A DNA stretch of 64,000 nucleotides from Rhodocyclales bacterium (GCA_016215645.1 JACRIX010000084.1:62001-126000); one strand, 5' to 3'; counted from the stretch's first letter, positions 53,191-62,987 are shown. Translations and numbers: made by a program. Notes: generated by a model not told the origin, from the letters alone.

Positions 53191-54036
53191 TCAGGGACTC
53201 ACCCGTACGGTCAGGCCGCCAGTTCTGAGCCTCTCGGCAAAATCCTCCATCCAGGCCTGCGGCAGGCGCCCCAATCGCGGCGCCTCGGGCTGCATCGATT
53301 GCCGCGCCAGGCCATACAGATGCACCCCGGCGAGCATCGGGGCGATGGACAGCAGCAAGCCAAGGTAAGCCTGTAATTCATGCTCATCCGGCGCGGCACC
53401 ATCCAGGCTGAACAGGCAGGTTTGCACCCAGGTCGGCGCCAGACTCGCGCACAACGCAAGGCGCCGTGCGACCGCCTCGGGACGCAAGCGGCTGCCATTG
53501 ATACGCGCCATTGCGCGTGCCGAGCCTGCGTCGAGCTTGAACCATACTTCGCCGCCCATGCCGCCGATCAGCCCAAGCCCACGCTGCACCGACTTGCGAT
53601 CGAGCAGGCTGCCGTTGGTGATGACACGCACCGGCATGGCATTGCTCAAGCCATGCTGCTCCAGCACGCGTCCGACGAGCGTCACCGCGTCGGCGAACTC
53701 GGCGGCGCTGGTCGGTTCGCCGTTGCCGGAAAACGCGACATCGACCAGACGGCGCGAATCCGCGGGCACGCGCGTCGCCATAAAGTCGCCTGCCGTCGCC
53801 GAATGCAGGAAGCCATCCAGTTCGCTCTCGAGCAAGGCAAGGTCGATAGGCGGCGGCCCGCCGCGGACGAGATCGGGAACCTGGCAATACATGCAGCGCC
53901 AGTTGCAGGCGTTGTTGGGATTCAGGTTGATCCCGACCGATACGCCGCCGGCACGCCGGGAAATCACCGGATATACATAGTGCATGCCGGCACTGTCCCG
54001 GGAGTGATCGTCAATAGTTAGCGCTTTTGATGGCAT
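53191..54036 (-). CDS. Radical SAM protein (wyosine-synthase-like COG0731 type)
   Basis: 281 aa from ATG 54036. The radical SAM cluster motif is CNWRCMYCQ (about residue 46), with the core features VGINLNPNNACNW, DVAFSGNGEPT and VRVITNGSLL. It resembles small bacterial radical SAM proteins of the COG0731 group, which are mostly uncharacterised. It is divergent from queD, which could suggest a link to modified purine synthesis, but QueE-specific features are not evident. The dispersed repeat lies in the shared promoter gap. Confidence 0.8.
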   Translation of the reverse strand: MPSKALTIDDHSRDSAGMHYVYPVISRRAGGVSVGINLNPNNACNWRCMYCQVPDLVRGGPPPIDLALLESELDGFLHSATAGDFMATRVPADSRRLVDVAFSGNGEPTSAAEFADAVTLVGRVLEQHGLSNAMPVRVITNGSLLDRKSVQRGLGLIGGMGGEVWFKLDAGSARAMARINGSRLRPEAVARRLALCASLAPTWVQTCLFSLDGAAPDEHELQAYLGLLLSIAPMLAGVHLYGLARQSMQPEAPRLGRLPQAWMEDFAERLRTGGLTVRVSP

Positions 54037-54057
54037 GCGGGTTTGCGTGGGCAAATT

Positions 54058-54086
54058 TGAAAGTCGGCGCTGGCGGGACGGCGATT
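54058..54086 (+). repeat. Dispersed repeat, copy 7 (divergent promoter gap)
   Basis: Reads GAAAGTCGGCGCTG, then GCGGG, then ACGGCGATTT, between the radical SAM gene and queD. Confidence 0.75.
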
Positions 54087-54161
54087 TGCCACCGCTATAA
54101 TCCGGCAGCTTCGTCCGCTGCCAGTCGCGGACACTTTGCCACAATCCGGGCGACCCCGACC

Positions 54162-54605
54162 ATGCGCATAACCCGCCGCCTCGAATTCGACGCGGGCCAT
54201 CGAATCCCCAATCACCAAAGCCAGTGCCGGCACTTGCACGGCCACCGCTACGCCATCGAAATCACGCTCAGCGGAGGCGTCATCGACGCCTCCGAGCGGC
54301 CGGACGATGGAATGGTGATGGACTTCTCCGAAGTCAAGGCGATCGCCAAGCGCCATGTCGTCGACCTCTGGGATCACGCTTTCCTGGTCTGGTGCAAGGA
54401 CCAGGCGGTAGTCGGGTTTCTCGCCGGGCTCCCCGAACACAAGACGGTGGTGCTTGATCGCGTGCCCACGGCCGAGAATCTCGCCAGCCTCGCCTTTGCC
54501 ATTCTCGACCCGCTCTACCGCGACAGCTACGGCAACCATCTTCGGCTGGAACGAGTGCGGCTTTACGAAACGCCGAACTGCTGGGCCGACGCCGATCGCC
54601 CCTGA
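54162..54605 (+). CDS. queD: 6-carboxy-5,6,7,8-tetrahydropterin synthase
   Basis: 147 aa from ATG 54162. Converts 7,8-dihydroneopterin triphosphate to 6-carboxytetrahydropterin on the path to queuosine and other deazapurines. Zinc ligands are His in EFDAGHRIPN and the pair in CRHLHGHRY, and the nearby Cys is the catalytic thiol. The C-terminal LASLAFAILDPLYRD and VRLYETPNCWADA segments match the family. Length is usual. Confidence 0.95.
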   Translation: MRITRRLEFDAGHRIPNHQSQCRHLHGHRYAIEITLSGGVIDASERPDDGMVMDFSEVKAIAKRHVVDLWDHAFLVWCKDQAVVGFLAGLPEHKTVVLDRVPTAENLASLAFAILDPLYRDSYGNHLRLERVRLYETPNCWADADRP

Positions 54606-54754
54606 TGCCGGGCGTCTTGCGGCATGAACCTGTTCCACCAAGCGGAACCGAATCTCGGTAGTGATTTCTGTGGATTGTCCGCAGGCGCGTCCAGTGCTAT
54701 GGTTGCCACCCCTAGGCTGGCACACGACCAGCACCACAGAGAGGAGAATCTCCA

Positions 54755-56380
54755 ATGCTTGGCCTGATGATGAATCAGCCGCTGATGATTTCCGGACTGC
54801 TGCGGCATGCCGAGGCAAATCACGGCGATACCGAAATCGTGTCTCGCCTGGCAGTTGGCGGCACCCATCGCTACACGTATGCCGCCGCCGCGAAGCGGTC
54901 GCGCCAACTGGCAAAGGCCCTGATAGCGCTTGGGGTCAAGGCGGAGGACCGGATCGGTACGCTGGCCTGGAACACGCACCGACACTTCGAAATCTATTAC
55001 GCCGTCTCAGGCATGGCGGCGATCTGCCACACGATCAACCCGCGCCTCTTTCCCGAGCAGATTTCCTACATCGTCAATCATGCCGACGATCGCTTCATCT
55101 TTTTCGATGTGACTTTCGTCAAGTTGGTCGAAGCCTTGATTCCCCACTGCCCCGGTGTCAAGGGCTGGGTCATCATGTGCAATCACGATGAGATCCCGGA
55201 AAACGCGATTCCTGGCTTGCTCTGCCACGAGGAAATCGTTGCCGCGCAACGCGACGATTTCGAATGGCCCGAGTTCGACGAGAACACGGCGTCCTCGCTT
55301 TGCTATACCTCGGGAACCACCGGCAATCCCAAGGGCGTGCTGTATTCCCATCGCTCCACGGTGCTGCATGCCTACGGAGCCAGCCTGCCGGATGCCCTGG
55401 GCGCTTCCGCGCGCGACTGCATCCTGCCCGTGGTGCCGATGTTCCATGTCAACGCCTGGGGCCTGCCCTATGCTTGCGCGCTGACCGGCGCCAAGCTGGT
55501 CATGCCAGGTCCGCATCTGGACGGCGCCAGCCTCTACTCGCTGTTCGAGGAGGAAGGCGTGACCATGTCCGCCGGCGTGCCGACCATCTGGCTCGGCCTG
55601 CTCCAGTACCTGCAGGGCAACAAGCTCAAGCTGTCGACCGTCAAGCGCCTCGTGATCGGCGGCTCAGCGGCGCCGCCGGCGATGATCCGCGCCTTCGACG
55701 AGCACTTCGGCATCACCGTACTGCATGCCTGGGGCATGACAGAAATGAGCCCGCTCGGCACGGTCAATACCTACAAGTTCAAACACCTTGCCCTACCGGC
55801 TGAAGAGCGTGATCGAATTCGCCTCAAGCAAGGCCGCGGAATCTTCGGCGTCGAGCTGAAGATTGTCGATAGTGAGGGCGTTTCCCTGCCCACCGACGGC
55901 AAGGCCTTCGGCGATCTGATGGTGCGCGGCCCCTGGATCACCAGCGGCTATTACAAGAGTGAAGGCGGCAATGCGCTGCGCGACGGCTGGTTCCCCACCG
56001 GTGACGTCGCCACCATCGATCCCGACGGTTATATGCAGATCACCGATCGCTCCAAGGACGTCATCAAGTCCGGCGGCGAATGGATCTCCTCGATTGACCT
56101 GGAGAATATCGCGGTCGCCCACCCGGCGGTGGCTGAGGCCGCCGTGATCGGCGCCGCCCACCCGAAGTGGGACGAGCGCCCGCTGCTGGTCGTCGTCAGG
56201 AAGCCGGGACTGGAAGTCGGCCGCGATGAATTGATCGCCTTCTATGACGGAAAGGTCGCCAAGTGGTGGATACCCGACGATGTGATTTTCGTTGACGACC
56301 TGCCGCATACCGCGACCGGCAAGTTGTCGAAGCTGCAGCTGCGCGACCGGCTGCGCGAATACCGCTTTCCTGGAGCCTGA
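54755..56380 (+). CDS. AMP-forming acyl-CoA synthetase
   Basis: 541 aa from ATG 54755 with GAGAGGAGAAT upstream. Signature [19 protein letters not shown] (about 178-197), the aromatic/GMTE motif [10 protein letters not shown], the hinge [19 protein letters not shown], and C-terminal Lys in [11 protein letters not shown]. It activates a carboxylic acid to its CoA ester, releasing AMP; resemblance is to medium/long-chain ligases such as those in DmdB/FadD-like groups. It heads an operon with a GST-like protein and an enoyl-CoA hydratase. Confidence 0.93.
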   Translation: MLGLMMNQPLMISGLLRHAEANHGDTEIVSRLAVGGTHRYTYAAAAKRSRQLAKALIALGVKAEDRIGTLAWNTHRHFEIYYAVSGMAAICHTINPRLFPEQISYIVNHADDRFIFFDVTFVKLVEALIPHCPGVKGWVIMCNHDEIPENAIPGLLCHEEIVAAQRDDFEWPEFDENTASSLCYTSGTTGNPKGVLYSHRSTVLHAYGASLPDALGASARDCILPVVPMFHVNAWGLPYACALTGAKLVMPGPHLDGASLYSLFEEEGVTMSAGVPTIWLGLLQYLQGNKLKLSTVKRLVIGGSAAPPAMIRAFDEHFGITVLHAWGMTEMSPLGTVNTYKFKHLALPAEERDRIRLKQGRGIFGVELKIVDSEGVSLPTDGKAFGDLMVRGPWITSGYYKSEGGNALRDGWFPTGDVATIDPDGYMQITDRSKDVIKSGGEWISSIDLENIAVAHPAVAEAAVIGAAHPKWDERPLLVVVRKPGLEVGRDELIAFYDGKVAKWWIPDDVIFVDDLPHTATGKLSKLQLRDRLREYRFPGA

Positions 56381-56381
56381 A

Positions 56382-57047
56382 TTGACCACGCCGATCACCC
56401 TCTGTGGCTTTGCCGTCAGCAACTACTACAACAAGGTCAAGCTTTCCCTCCTGGAAAAGTCCGTTCCCTTTTCCGAAGCCGTTGTATACCCGTCGCAAAG
56501 CGAGGAAATGCTCAGTGAGTCGCCGATGGGAAAGGTACCCTTCCTGCGCACACCGAAAGGCGTGCTCAGCGAATCCCAGGTGCTCACGGAATTCATCGAG
56601 GACAGTTGGCCCGAACCGCCGTTGTATCCGCACGACCTGTATGCCAGGGCCCGGTGCCGCGAGTTGATCGAGCATATCGAGTTGCATCTGGAATTACCCG
56701 CACGTCGTCTGTACAAGGAGGCATTCTTCGGCGGCACGGTATCAGAGGAAACCAAAGTGGAAGTCGCACCGCTGCTGGAGAAGGGTTTGCGAAGCCTGGC
56801 TCGCCTGGTACGCTTCTCTCCGTTTCTCGGCGGCGACAGCTTCACTCACGCCGACTGTGCCGCTTGGGTACACCTACCCCTGATCAGCCAATGCACGCGC
56901 AAAATCTATGGCCGGGACTTCCTCGACGAGATGCTGCCGCAGGCCAAGGCTTACCTCAAAATGATCGGCGAGCGTCCCCATGCACAAACGGTCAATGACG
57001 ATCGCAAAGCCGCGATGGAAATCTTCATGTCACGGGCAAAGAAATGA
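56382..57047 (+). CDS. Glutathione S-transferase family protein
   Basis: 221 aa from TTG 56382, the only start giving a complete N-terminal thioredoxin-like domain; a GGAG ribosome-binding site lies 6 bp upstream. The domain (about 1-78) includes [19 protein letters not shown] and the glutathione-binding [20 protein letters not shown]. The all-helical C-terminal domain follows, with [20 protein letters not shown]. It starts one base past the ligase stop and overlaps the hydratase gene. Role probably detoxification or isomerisation in the same pathway. Confidence 0.85.
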   Translation: MTTPITLCGFAVSNYYNKVKLSLLEKSVPFSEAVVYPSQSEEMLSESPMGKVPFLRTPKGVLSESQVLTEFIEDSWPEPPLYPHDLYARARCRELIEHIELHLELPARRLYKEAFFGGTVSEETKVEVAPLLEKGLRSLARLVRFSPFLGGDSFTHADCAAWVHLPLISQCTRKIYGRDFLDEMLPQAKAYLKMIGERPHAQTVNDDRKAAMEIFMSRAKK

Positions 57048-57814
57048 GCAGCGCTGTCAACGTCGCCTTGCGTGACGGCATTTGCCATATCGAGATGGCG
57101 CGGCCGGAGAAGAAAAACGCGCTGACCGCCGCGATGTACCAGTCGATGGCCGATACCTTGGCAGACGCGGAGAAGGATCCCGCCGTACGCGTGATCCTGA
57201 TCTCGGGCAGCGGTGGCAGCTTCACGGCGGGCAATGACCTGGCCGACTTTCTGGCAACGCCGCCAATGGATGACAGCGCACCCGTGTTCCGCTTCATCAA
57301 GGGCTTCTCGGAGCTCGAAAAGCCATTTGTTGCCGCCGTCGAAGGCGTTGCCGTAGGTGTCGGCACCACCATGCTGCTGCATTGCGACCTGGCCTATGCC
57401 GGTGCCGGCACCAAATTCGCCCTGCCCTTCGCCAATCTGGGCCTGACTCCCGAGGCCGCGTCCAGCCTTTTGCTGCCCTTGCGCGCCGGATATCCACGCG
57501 CTGCGGAGCTGTTGATGCTGGGCGAAGTTTTCACTGCCCAGACTGCGTTCGAACTGGGACTACTCAATGCCGTACTGCCGGACGGACAAGCGATTGAGCA
57601 TGCCTTTGAGCGCTGCCGCAAGCTGGTAGCACAACCGGCGGCGTCGATACGACTAACCAAGCAACTATTGAAGCGATCGCAACAAGTCTTGATTGGCGAA
57701 ACCATGCGTGCCGAAGCGGACGTATTTCGTCAGCGCCTCGTGTCGCCTGAGGCCAAGGAGGCATTTGCCGCATTCTTTGAGAAGCGCAAACCGGATTTCT
57801 CCAAGTTCGGCTGA
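57044..57814 (+). CDS. Enoyl-CoA hydratase/isomerase family protein
   Basis: 256 aa from ATG 57044, overlapping the GST stop (ATGA). Crotonase fold with ARPEKKNALTAAMYQSM, oxyanion-hole segment SFTAGNDLADFL and VEGVAVGVGTTMLLHCDLAY, and the PFANLGLTPEAAS loop carrying a catalytic Glu. It acts on the CoA ester, probably made by the upstream ligase, in fatty-acid or related degradation. The C-terminus is typical for the family (FFEKRKPDFSKFG). Confidence 0.92.
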   Translation: MSSAVNVALRDGICHIEMARPEKKNALTAAMYQSMADTLADAEKDPAVRVILISGSGGSFTAGNDLADFLATPPMDDSAPVFRFIKGFSELEKPFVAAVEGVAVGVGTTMLLHCDLAYAGAGTKFALPFANLGLTPEAASSLLLPLRAGYPRAAELLMLGEVFTAQTAFELGLLNAVLPDGQAIEHAFERCRKLVAQPAASIRLTKQLLKRSQQVLIGETMRAEADVFRQRLVSPEAKEAFAAFFEKRKPDFSKFG

Positions 57815-57864
57815 GCCACGCAAGCGTGGGCGGCAAAACGCGATGCTAAAATTCGCGCCCTGAC

Positions 57865-57954
57865 GGATGGGTGGCAGAGCGGTTGAATGCACCGGTCTTG
57901 AAAACCGGCGACGTCGCAAGACGTTCGTGAGTTCGAATCTCACCCCATCCGCCA
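57865..57954 (+). tRNA. tRNA-Ser (anticodon TGA)
   Basis: A 90-nt class II tRNA including CCA. The acceptor stem GGATGGG pairs with CCCATCC. The anticodon stem CCGGT/ACCGG encloses CTTGAAA with anticodon TGA (reads UCA and related Ser codons). The long variable arm (GCGACGTCGCAAGACGTTCGT) and T-arm GTTCGAATC are present. Confidence 0.95.
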
Positions 57955-58024
57955 GGCGCGCTGCCTTTACCCATCAACCGGTAGAGGCCTTGGCGCACTA
58001 TGGCATTGGCCGGCGCACCCTGCG

Positions 58025-58441
58025 CTAGTGCTCGTCCTGCCGGTGGGTAGCGTCGGCTTCGAGGATCAGGCTGCCATTACGTAGCCGCAGACGGCTCGCC
58101 GGCACTATCCCCGCGCGGTTAACCTCGCCGCCAGGCAATGGAATCCTCCCTGAGGCAGCGGCTGCGGACCGGTTTTCAGACAGCTCGGCCGGCCGTTCCG
58201 GCAATGAACCGGAGGTCAGCTTTTCGGCCGCGCCGCCGATTCCGAGTTCCCTGGTGAGACGAAGCTCCGGCCACGAAATCGGGCCCGTAGCGCGCCGAGC
58301 CACCTTCTTGAAAGCTACCCCTGCTTGAACGGGAGCAGCGCCCTGCGCATACACCGCAGCTGATATCCCAGGCGCCGCAGGAACCAGGCAGGCCGCGGCA
58401 GAGAAAATCAACCATCGCTTCGTAGCAAGGTCGGCATTCAT
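58025..58441 (-). CDS. Exported protein of unknown function
   Basis: 138 aa from ATG 58441. A signal peptide (RWLIFSAAACLVPAAPGISA) is followed by about 105 residues rich in Ala, Arg and Pro, with no cysteine or recognised motif. Its start is 5 bp from the stop of the upstream gene, so they are probably cotranscribed. The family is not recognised. Confidence 0.5.
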   Translation of the reverse strand: MNADLATKRWLIFSAAACLVPAAPGISAAVYAQGAAPVQAGVAFKKVARRATGPISWPELRLTRELGIGGAAEKLTSGSLPERPAELSENRSAAAASGRIPLPGGEVNRAGIVPASRLRLRNGSLILEADATHRQDEH

Positions 58442-58445
58442 AGGG

Positions 58446-58862
58446 CTATTTCAGCACCCAGCGGCCGCCACACTTGCGACAAAGAGCACGCAGCCAGATG
58501 CCTCCACCATGGTTCTCGAGTACCGGGTCACCTCCATCCGGCATGGGATTCGGCCCCGACGCCTCGATCGAAAACTTCGCATAGGTAGCGCACGACGGAC
58601 ACGCGGCCTGCTCGCCCAGGCGTTCGGCAATCTCCAGCAGCAGGCGGTAGCGCATCCAGCTGAACAGCGTGACTGCCAGTCCGCCAACAATAAGCGCTAC
58701 CCCCCCGATTCGGGAGCCACCACCCGGGCCGGCAACCTCCACACCGCTGACCAGGACAATGACACCAAGAAACCAGCTGACCAGCCAGGCATGGCACTCG
58801 ATCAGCTGTCGTTCATACCAGCGTCTGAACCCATGCGTGCGGATTCGATCGAGGGAAGCCAC
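58446..58862 (-). CDS. Small membrane protein with paired CxxC motifs
   Basis: 138 aa from GTG 58862, chosen because AGGAGATACC precedes it closely. Two hydrophobic helices (WLVSWFLGVIVLVSGVEV and IGGVALIVGGLAVTLFSWM) are followed by a C-terminal part with ACPSC and CRKCGG, a zinc-ribbon-like pair. The family is not recognised. It may bind zinc or act as a redox protein at the inner membrane. Confidence 0.65.
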   Translation of the reverse strand: MASLDRIRTHGFRRWYERQLIECHAWLVSWFLGVIVLVSGVEVAGPGGGSRIGGVALIVGGLAVTLFSWMRYRLLLEIAERLGEQAACPSCATYAKFSIEASGPNPMPDGGDPVLENHGGGIWLRALCRKCGGRWVLK

Positions 58863-59096
58863 GGTATCTCCTGTCCGCTGAATTCTCCCAGCATAGTCGC
58901 AAGCGACACCGCCCGCAAGCCACGGCCCTTGCACAGCCGCTGCCCTTGCACGCTCGGGTACCGCGTGCCGGCTCCGGATTGATGGCTTTCCGGGGGAGGC
59001 GGTCGCCCGTATAATCAATTGGAGTCAGCGCTCCGGAACTCCCGGACCGCCAACCAGTCGAAGGTTTCGTCCCCCTCAAGGAGAACAAGCAACGCC

Positions 59097-59789
59097 ATGG
59101 AAAACATCCAGACCTACCAGCAAACCGCGACCACAGACATCGCCCTGCGCCAACACCGCGTCCTGCGCAATACCTACGCCCTGCTTGCGCTTTCGATGGT
59201 ACCGACAATACTCGGTGCCTTGGTCGGCGTACAGCTCAAGTTTTCATTCCTCGCCGGCAGCCCCTTTATCGCCTTCATGCTCTTTCTGGGCATTGCCTGG
59301 GCTTTCATGTGGGGCATTGAGCGCACCAAGAACAGCGGTATGGGCGTGGCCCTGCTGCTGGGCTTTACGTTCTTCATGGGCCTGATGCTGTCGCGTATCC
59401 TTCAAGTAGCGTTCGGCTTCGCCAACGGCGGCACGCTTATCGCCATGGCCGGAGGTGGTACCGGCGCGATTTTCTTCGCCCTTGCCGGCGTTGCATCCAC
59501 CACCAAGCGGGACTTTTCCAACATCGGCAAGTTCCTGTTCGCCGGCGTGATTCTTCTGCTGGTCGCAATAGTAGCGAACATCTTCTTCCAGATTCCCGCG
59601 CTGTCCCTGGCCATCTCGGCGATTGCGGTGGTGATCTTCTCCGCCTACATACTGTATGACATCAACCGCATCGTGCATGGCGGCGAGGACAACTACATCA
59701 CGGCGACACTTGCCGTGTATCTGGATGTCTATAACGTTTTTGTCAGCCTGCTGCAACTGCTGATGGCATTTTCCGGCGAGCGAGACTGA
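59097..59789 (+). CDS. Bax inhibitor-1 (YccA/YbhL) family membrane protein
   Basis: 230 aa from ATG 59097, preceded by AAGGAGAAC. Seven hydrophobic helices from residue 25, with the family features LRNTYALLALSMVPTILGAL and the C-terminal ISAIAVVIFSAYILYDINRI and YLDVYNVFVSLLQLL (Asp residues of the pH-sensing pair). Bacterial members interact with FtsH or act as calcium leak channels. Transcribed alone, with a terminator after the repeat. Confidence 0.93.
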   Translation: MENIQTYQQTATTDIALRQHRVLRNTYALLALSMVPTILGALVGVQLKFSFLAGSPFIAFMLFLGIAWAFMWGIERTKNSGMGVALLLGFTFFMGLMLSRILQVAFGFANGGTLIAMAGGGTGAIFFALAGVASTTKRDFSNIGKFLFAGVILLLVAIVANIFFQIPALSLAISAIAVVIFSAYILYDINRIVHGGEDNYITATLAVYLDVYNVFVSLLQLLMAFSGERD

Positions 59790-59793
59790 CAGG

Positions 59794-59820
59794 CAAAGTA
59801 GGCGCTGACGGTACGGCGCG
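59794..59820 (+). repeat. Dispersed repeat, degenerate copy 8
   Basis: Reads CAAAGTAGGCGCTG, then ACGGT, then ACGGCGCG, directly after the BI-1 gene stop and before its terminator. Confidence 0.55.
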
Positions 59821-59829
59821 ACTACAAAG

Positions 59830-59858
59830 AAAGCGGCGACCGTGGTTGCCGCTTTTTT
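59830..59858 (+). terminator. Rho-independent terminator after BI-1 gene
   Basis: AAAGCGGC and GCCGCTTT form an 8-bp stem with a 10-base loop, followed by TTT on the plus strand (six T in a row in all). Confidence 0.85.
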
Positions 59859-59860
59859 CT

Positions 59861-61177
59861 TCAGCGCTCGAAGAGTGCTATCGACTCCAGGTGCGAGGTG
59901 TGCGGAAACATGTTGGCAATCCCTGCACCGGCCAAACGATAGCCCTTATCATTCACCAGCACGGCGGCATCACGGGCCAGCGTTGCCGGGCTGCAAGACA
60001 CATAAACGATTCGCCGCGGCGCGTCACTCGATGGCAGCGCCTTGACCAGCGCAATCGCGCCTTCACGCGGCGGATCGATCAGTAGTTTGTCCAAATGACC
60101 AAACGCGGCGAAATTTTCCGCTGTGGCCTCGAACAGATTGGCCACCCCGAATTCGCAACGATTTGCGAGACCATTGCGTTCGGCGTTCTGGCTTGCCCTC
60201 GCGACCAAAGCCGCACTCCCCTCCACGCCAAGAACCTGAGCTCCCATGCTGGCTATCGGCAGCGAAAAGTTGCCCAAGCCGCAAAACAAATCACCAATCC
60301 GTTCGCCTGCGCGTGGCTGCAGCAAGGCCATGGCCCGCCGCACCAGGACCCGATTTACCGCCGGATTGACCTGGGTAAATTCTGTCGGATGAAATGCCAG
60401 TTCCAAACCAAAATCGGGGAGGCGGTAACTCAGCGTCGTGGCATGCGGCGGATGAAACAAATGCGTTGATTCAAGGCTACCGGGTTGCAAGAACCAGACG
60501 ATTCGATGTTCGTCGGCAAATCTCCTCAAGCGATCCTTGTCCGAATCATCCAGGGCCTCCAGGTGGCGCAGCACCAGCGCCGTATTTTCCGCACCTATGG
60601 CGACCTCAATCTGGGGCAGTCTGTCCGGCCGCGACATGGCCTCCACCAGACGCTTCAATGGCGAAATCAGGGCCGAAACATGGGGAGGAAGAACGGCACA
60701 GGATTCCATTACGGCGACAAAGCTGCTGTGCCGTTCGCGAAAGCCGACCAGAGCGCCGCCCTTGCTCATCACCGTCCGCACCGAAAGCCGCGCGCGTGAT
60801 CTGTAGGCCCAGGGGTACCCCGCTATTGGCGGGTAGACTTGATCCGCCCTCAGGCGAGCAATGTGCCAAAGCGCATCTTCAAGCACGCGCTGCTTGGCTG
60901 CAGTTTGTCCGGAACGGTCAAGATGCTGCATCGAGCAGCCGCCGCAAGGACCGAAATTAGGGCAGGCCGGCACAACACGCTGGCCGGAGGCCTTGATCAC
61001 CGACAGGGTGCTGGCGTTTTCGTACTTCGCCTTGCGCCGGTAGCTCGCGTACTCGACGATTTCACCTGGTAGTGCACCTTCGATGAATATTGCCTTGCCG
61101 TCGACGTGAGCAACACCCCGCCCTTCATGATCCAGCGACTCAACCGCAGCAGTCGGCATCCCAGGTCCCGATTCCAC
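59861..61177 (-). CDS. rlmD: 23S rRNA (uracil-1939-C5)-methyltransferase RlmD
   Basis: 438 aa from GTG 61177 (ATG 61159 also possible). N-terminal TRAM domain ([20 protein letters not shown]). Iron-sulfur cysteines lie in [10 protein letters not shown] with another at ESC. The SAM-binding core is [16 protein letters not shown] and the catalytic region is [10 protein letters not shown] and [13 protein letters not shown] with the nucleophilic Cys. It methylates uridine 1939 of 23S rRNA. Normal length. Confidence 0.95.
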   Translation of the reverse strand: MESGPGMPTAAVESLDHEGRGVAHVDGKAIFIEGALPGEIVEYASYRRKAKYENASTLSVIKASGQRVVPACPNFGPCGGCSMQHLDRSGQTAAKQRVLEDALWHIARLRADQVYPPIAGYPWAYRSRARLSVRTVMSKGGALVGFRERHSSFVAVMESCAVLPPHVSALISPLKRLVEAMSRPDRLPQIEVAIGAENTALVLRHLEALDDSDKDRLRRFADEHRIVWFLQPGSLESTHLFHPPHATTLSYRLPDFGLELAFHPTEFTQVNPAVNRVLVRRAMALLQPRAGERIGDLFCGLGNFSLPIASMGAQVLGVEGSAALVARASQNAERNGLANRCEFGVANLFEATAENFAAFGHLDKLLIDPPREGAIALVKALPSSDAPRRIVYVSCSPATLARDAAVLVNDKGYRLAGAGIANMFPHTSHLESIALFER

Positions 61178-61230
61178 ACAAAAAGGTCGCCGATTATAAT
61201 CACCACTCGTCTCCCGGTTTCCTTTCGACC

Positions 61231-61713
61231 ATGGAACCTGCCTATACGCTAATCACGGTTGAGGCCGACTACCGCCAAGCCTGCGATACCGTAATTGCTC
61301 GCGCCGAGCACGAGATCCTGATTTTCGATCGTGACCTGTCCGCGCCACGCCTTGAGGACAAGGCGCGAATTGACCGACTTGCGGGTTTCCTTTCCGCAGC
61401 AGGCCTGCGCCGCCTGCGCATTGTGTTGCATGAGCCGGAATCGCTCCGAACCAAAGCCCCCAGATTGATGCAGATGTTTACCCGGTTCTCGCACTTGATC
61501 GAAATCCGGCAGTCACCCGATAGCCTGCGCCACCTCGCCGATTCCCATATCCTTGCGGATGACCAGCACGCCATTCGACGTTTCCAGTTCGACCAGCCTC
61601 GTTGCGCCCTGCACCTCGACGATCCGCTGGCAGTCCGCCCGTGGCGCCAGAGGTTTGACGAGTTGTGGGAACAATCGACCCCCTGCCTGAGCGTAAATGC
61701 GACCGGGCTTTGA
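61231..61713 (+). CDS. Conserved protein of unknown function (possible PLD-like fold)
   Basis: 160 aa from ATG 61231. Features [33 protein letters not shown] and [20 protein letters not shown] recall the strand order of phospholipase-D-like domains, but a full HKD motif is not present. There is no signal peptide. Small proteins like this are conserved beside rlmD in betaproteobacteria as far as I recall; the function is unknown. Confidence 0.7.
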   Translation: MEPAYTLITVEADYRQACDTVIARAEHEILIFDRDLSAPRLEDKARIDRLAGFLSAAGLRRLRIVLHEPESLRTKAPRLMQMFTRFSHLIEIRQSPDSLRHLADSHILADDQHAIRRFQFDQPRCALHLDDPLAVRPWRQRFDELWEQSTPCLSVNATGL

Positions 61714-61856
61714 GCCAAGCATCGGCCATGTGGCGAAAAATGCTGCCGAGACCTTGGCCAAGCGAAAATAAACCGGCTATAATTGCTGGCTGTCGGGTCG
61801 CGCCCGGCAAATTTTTTTGTCATCCCAGCAGCTCCTCTATCGATAAAGGAATTTTT

Positions 61857-62159
61857 ATGAAGAACTCCCTCCTGGTTGCATCCCTCCTGGCCATCGCTCT
61901 CGCCGCTTGCAGCAAGCAAGAACCCCCGAAGCCCGCCGAGCCGCCCAAGGTTGAAGCGCCGAAGCCCGCCGCCGAAGCCCCGAAGCCCGCTGATGCCGCC
62001 GCTGCCGCTCCGGCTGCTGCTGGCGCCCCCGCTGCTGCTCCTGCCGCGGCTCCTGCTGCCGCTCCGGCTCCTGCCGCCGCTGCTCCTGCTGCCGCTGCTC
62101 CTGCTGCTGCTGCTGCTCCTGCTCCTGCTGCTGCTCCGGCCGCCCCCGCGAAGAAGTAA
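61857..62159 (+). CDS. Ala/Pro-rich lipoprotein
   Basis: 100 aa from ATG 61857 with AAAGGA upstream. Lipoprotein signal SLLVASLLAIALAACSK (lipobox LAAC). The mature part is almost wholly Ala and Pro with Lys/Glu near the start, in repeating PAAAPAPAA-type units, ending in PAKK. This looks like an extended, disordered spacer reaching from a membrane into the cell wall. The underlying GCTGCTCCTGCC-type DNA repeats could vary by slippage. A strong terminator follows. Confidence 0.75.
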   Translation: MKNSLLVASLLAIALAACSKQEPPKPAEPPKVEAPKPAAEAPKPADAAAAAPAAAGAPAAAPAAAPAAAPAPAAAAPAAAAPAAAAAPAPAAAPAAPAKK

Positions 62160-62180
62160 TTTTCTTCCGCCCACGGGCAA

Positions 62181-62207
62181 AAAAGCCAGCCTTAGGGCTG
62201 GCTTTTT
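62181..62207. terminator. Bidirectional Rho-independent terminator
   Basis: AAAAGCCAGCC and GGCTGGCTTTT form an 11-bp stem with a short loop, with a T-run on the plus strand and A-run (T on minus) upstream. It lies between the lipoprotein gene and the convergent metallo-hydrolase gene. Confidence 0.9.
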
Positions 62208-62221
62208 CGTTTCTGGACGCC

Positions 62222-62983
62222 TTAAATCTCGCGCCAGTCGAAACCAGCATCCTGGGACGCAACACCTATCCACTCTGGCGCGCAATTCAACGGCCCGCAG
62301 AGTGCATCGCGAGCCAGCGCCGGCGTGTTGTTCTGTTCCGAAAGGTGGGCCGCGATCACGTGACGCAGTTTGGTCCGGTCAATGCGTTCAAGCAAGTTGC
62401 CGGCTGCATCATTGTCCATGTGCCCCTGAGCGCCGGCGATCCGGCGCTTCAACGCATCGGGGTAGCTCCCCCGCGCCAGCATGTCACGATCATGATTGCA
62501 CTCCAGCACAAGGGCATCGCATCCGTCGAGCATGACCGCCATATGGGCCGTGACATGTCCGGCGTCGGTCAGCACACCAAGGCATACGGCACCATCGCCC
62601 AGCACAAATTGGACCGGCTCCCGCGCATCGTGCGGCACAGGGAAAGGCTGGACACAGATATCGCCGAAATCGAAGGACTGATGGCTATCGAAAAGTCTGA
62701 GGTTTCCCTCGGCGGCACCGTGTCGCGATGCGGCGCAGGTTCCGGCCGTCATCAGGACGGTCCAATCGAAACGTCTGCCACACGCATAGGCGCCGCCGAT
62801 GTGGTCGGAATGCTCATGGGTAACCAGCACGGCATCGACATCGGCGACCCCGATGCCGAGCCGTTCAAGCCTTCGCGTGGTTTCGCGCGGCCCGAAGCCC
62901 GCGTCGATCAGGATTCGGGTAGTCCCGGATTCGACCAACAGGCAGTTTCCCCGGCTACCGCTGCCGAGCGATGCAAAGCGCAC
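62222..62983 (-). CDS. Metallo-beta-lactamase-fold hydrolase (YycJ-like)
   Basis: 253 aa from ATG 62983. Zinc motif THEHSDH (about 55-61), further ligand segments VPHDAREP, GVLTDAGHVT and ECNHDRDML, and the N-terminal SLGSGSRGNCLLVE typical of the YycJ/WalJ group (possibly 5'-3' exonuclease activity). The gene starts 4 bp after the bamC stop and is thus cotranscribed with it, a common arrangement in betaproteobacteria. Confidence 0.92.
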   Translation of the reverse strand: MRFASLGSGSRGNCLLVESGTTRILIDAGFGPRETTRRLERLGIGVADVDAVLVTHEHSDHIGGAYACGRRFDWTVLMTAGTCAASRHGAAEGNLRLFDSHQSFDFGDICVQPFPVPHDAREPVQFVLGDGAVCLGVLTDAGHVTAHMAVMLDGCDALVLECNHDRDMLARGSYPDALKRRIAGAQGHMDNDAAGNLLERIDRTKLRHVIAAHLSEQNNTPALARDALCGPLNCAPEWIGVASQDAGFDWREI

Positions 62984-62987
62984 CGTT

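Noticed and set aside
61269-62285. Long minus-strand open frame rich in Ser, Arg and Gly, opposite the Ala/Pro lipoprotein
   Set aside because: It is the antisense reading of GCTGCTCCT-type repeats and of the neighbouring gene; no start signal and no family features.
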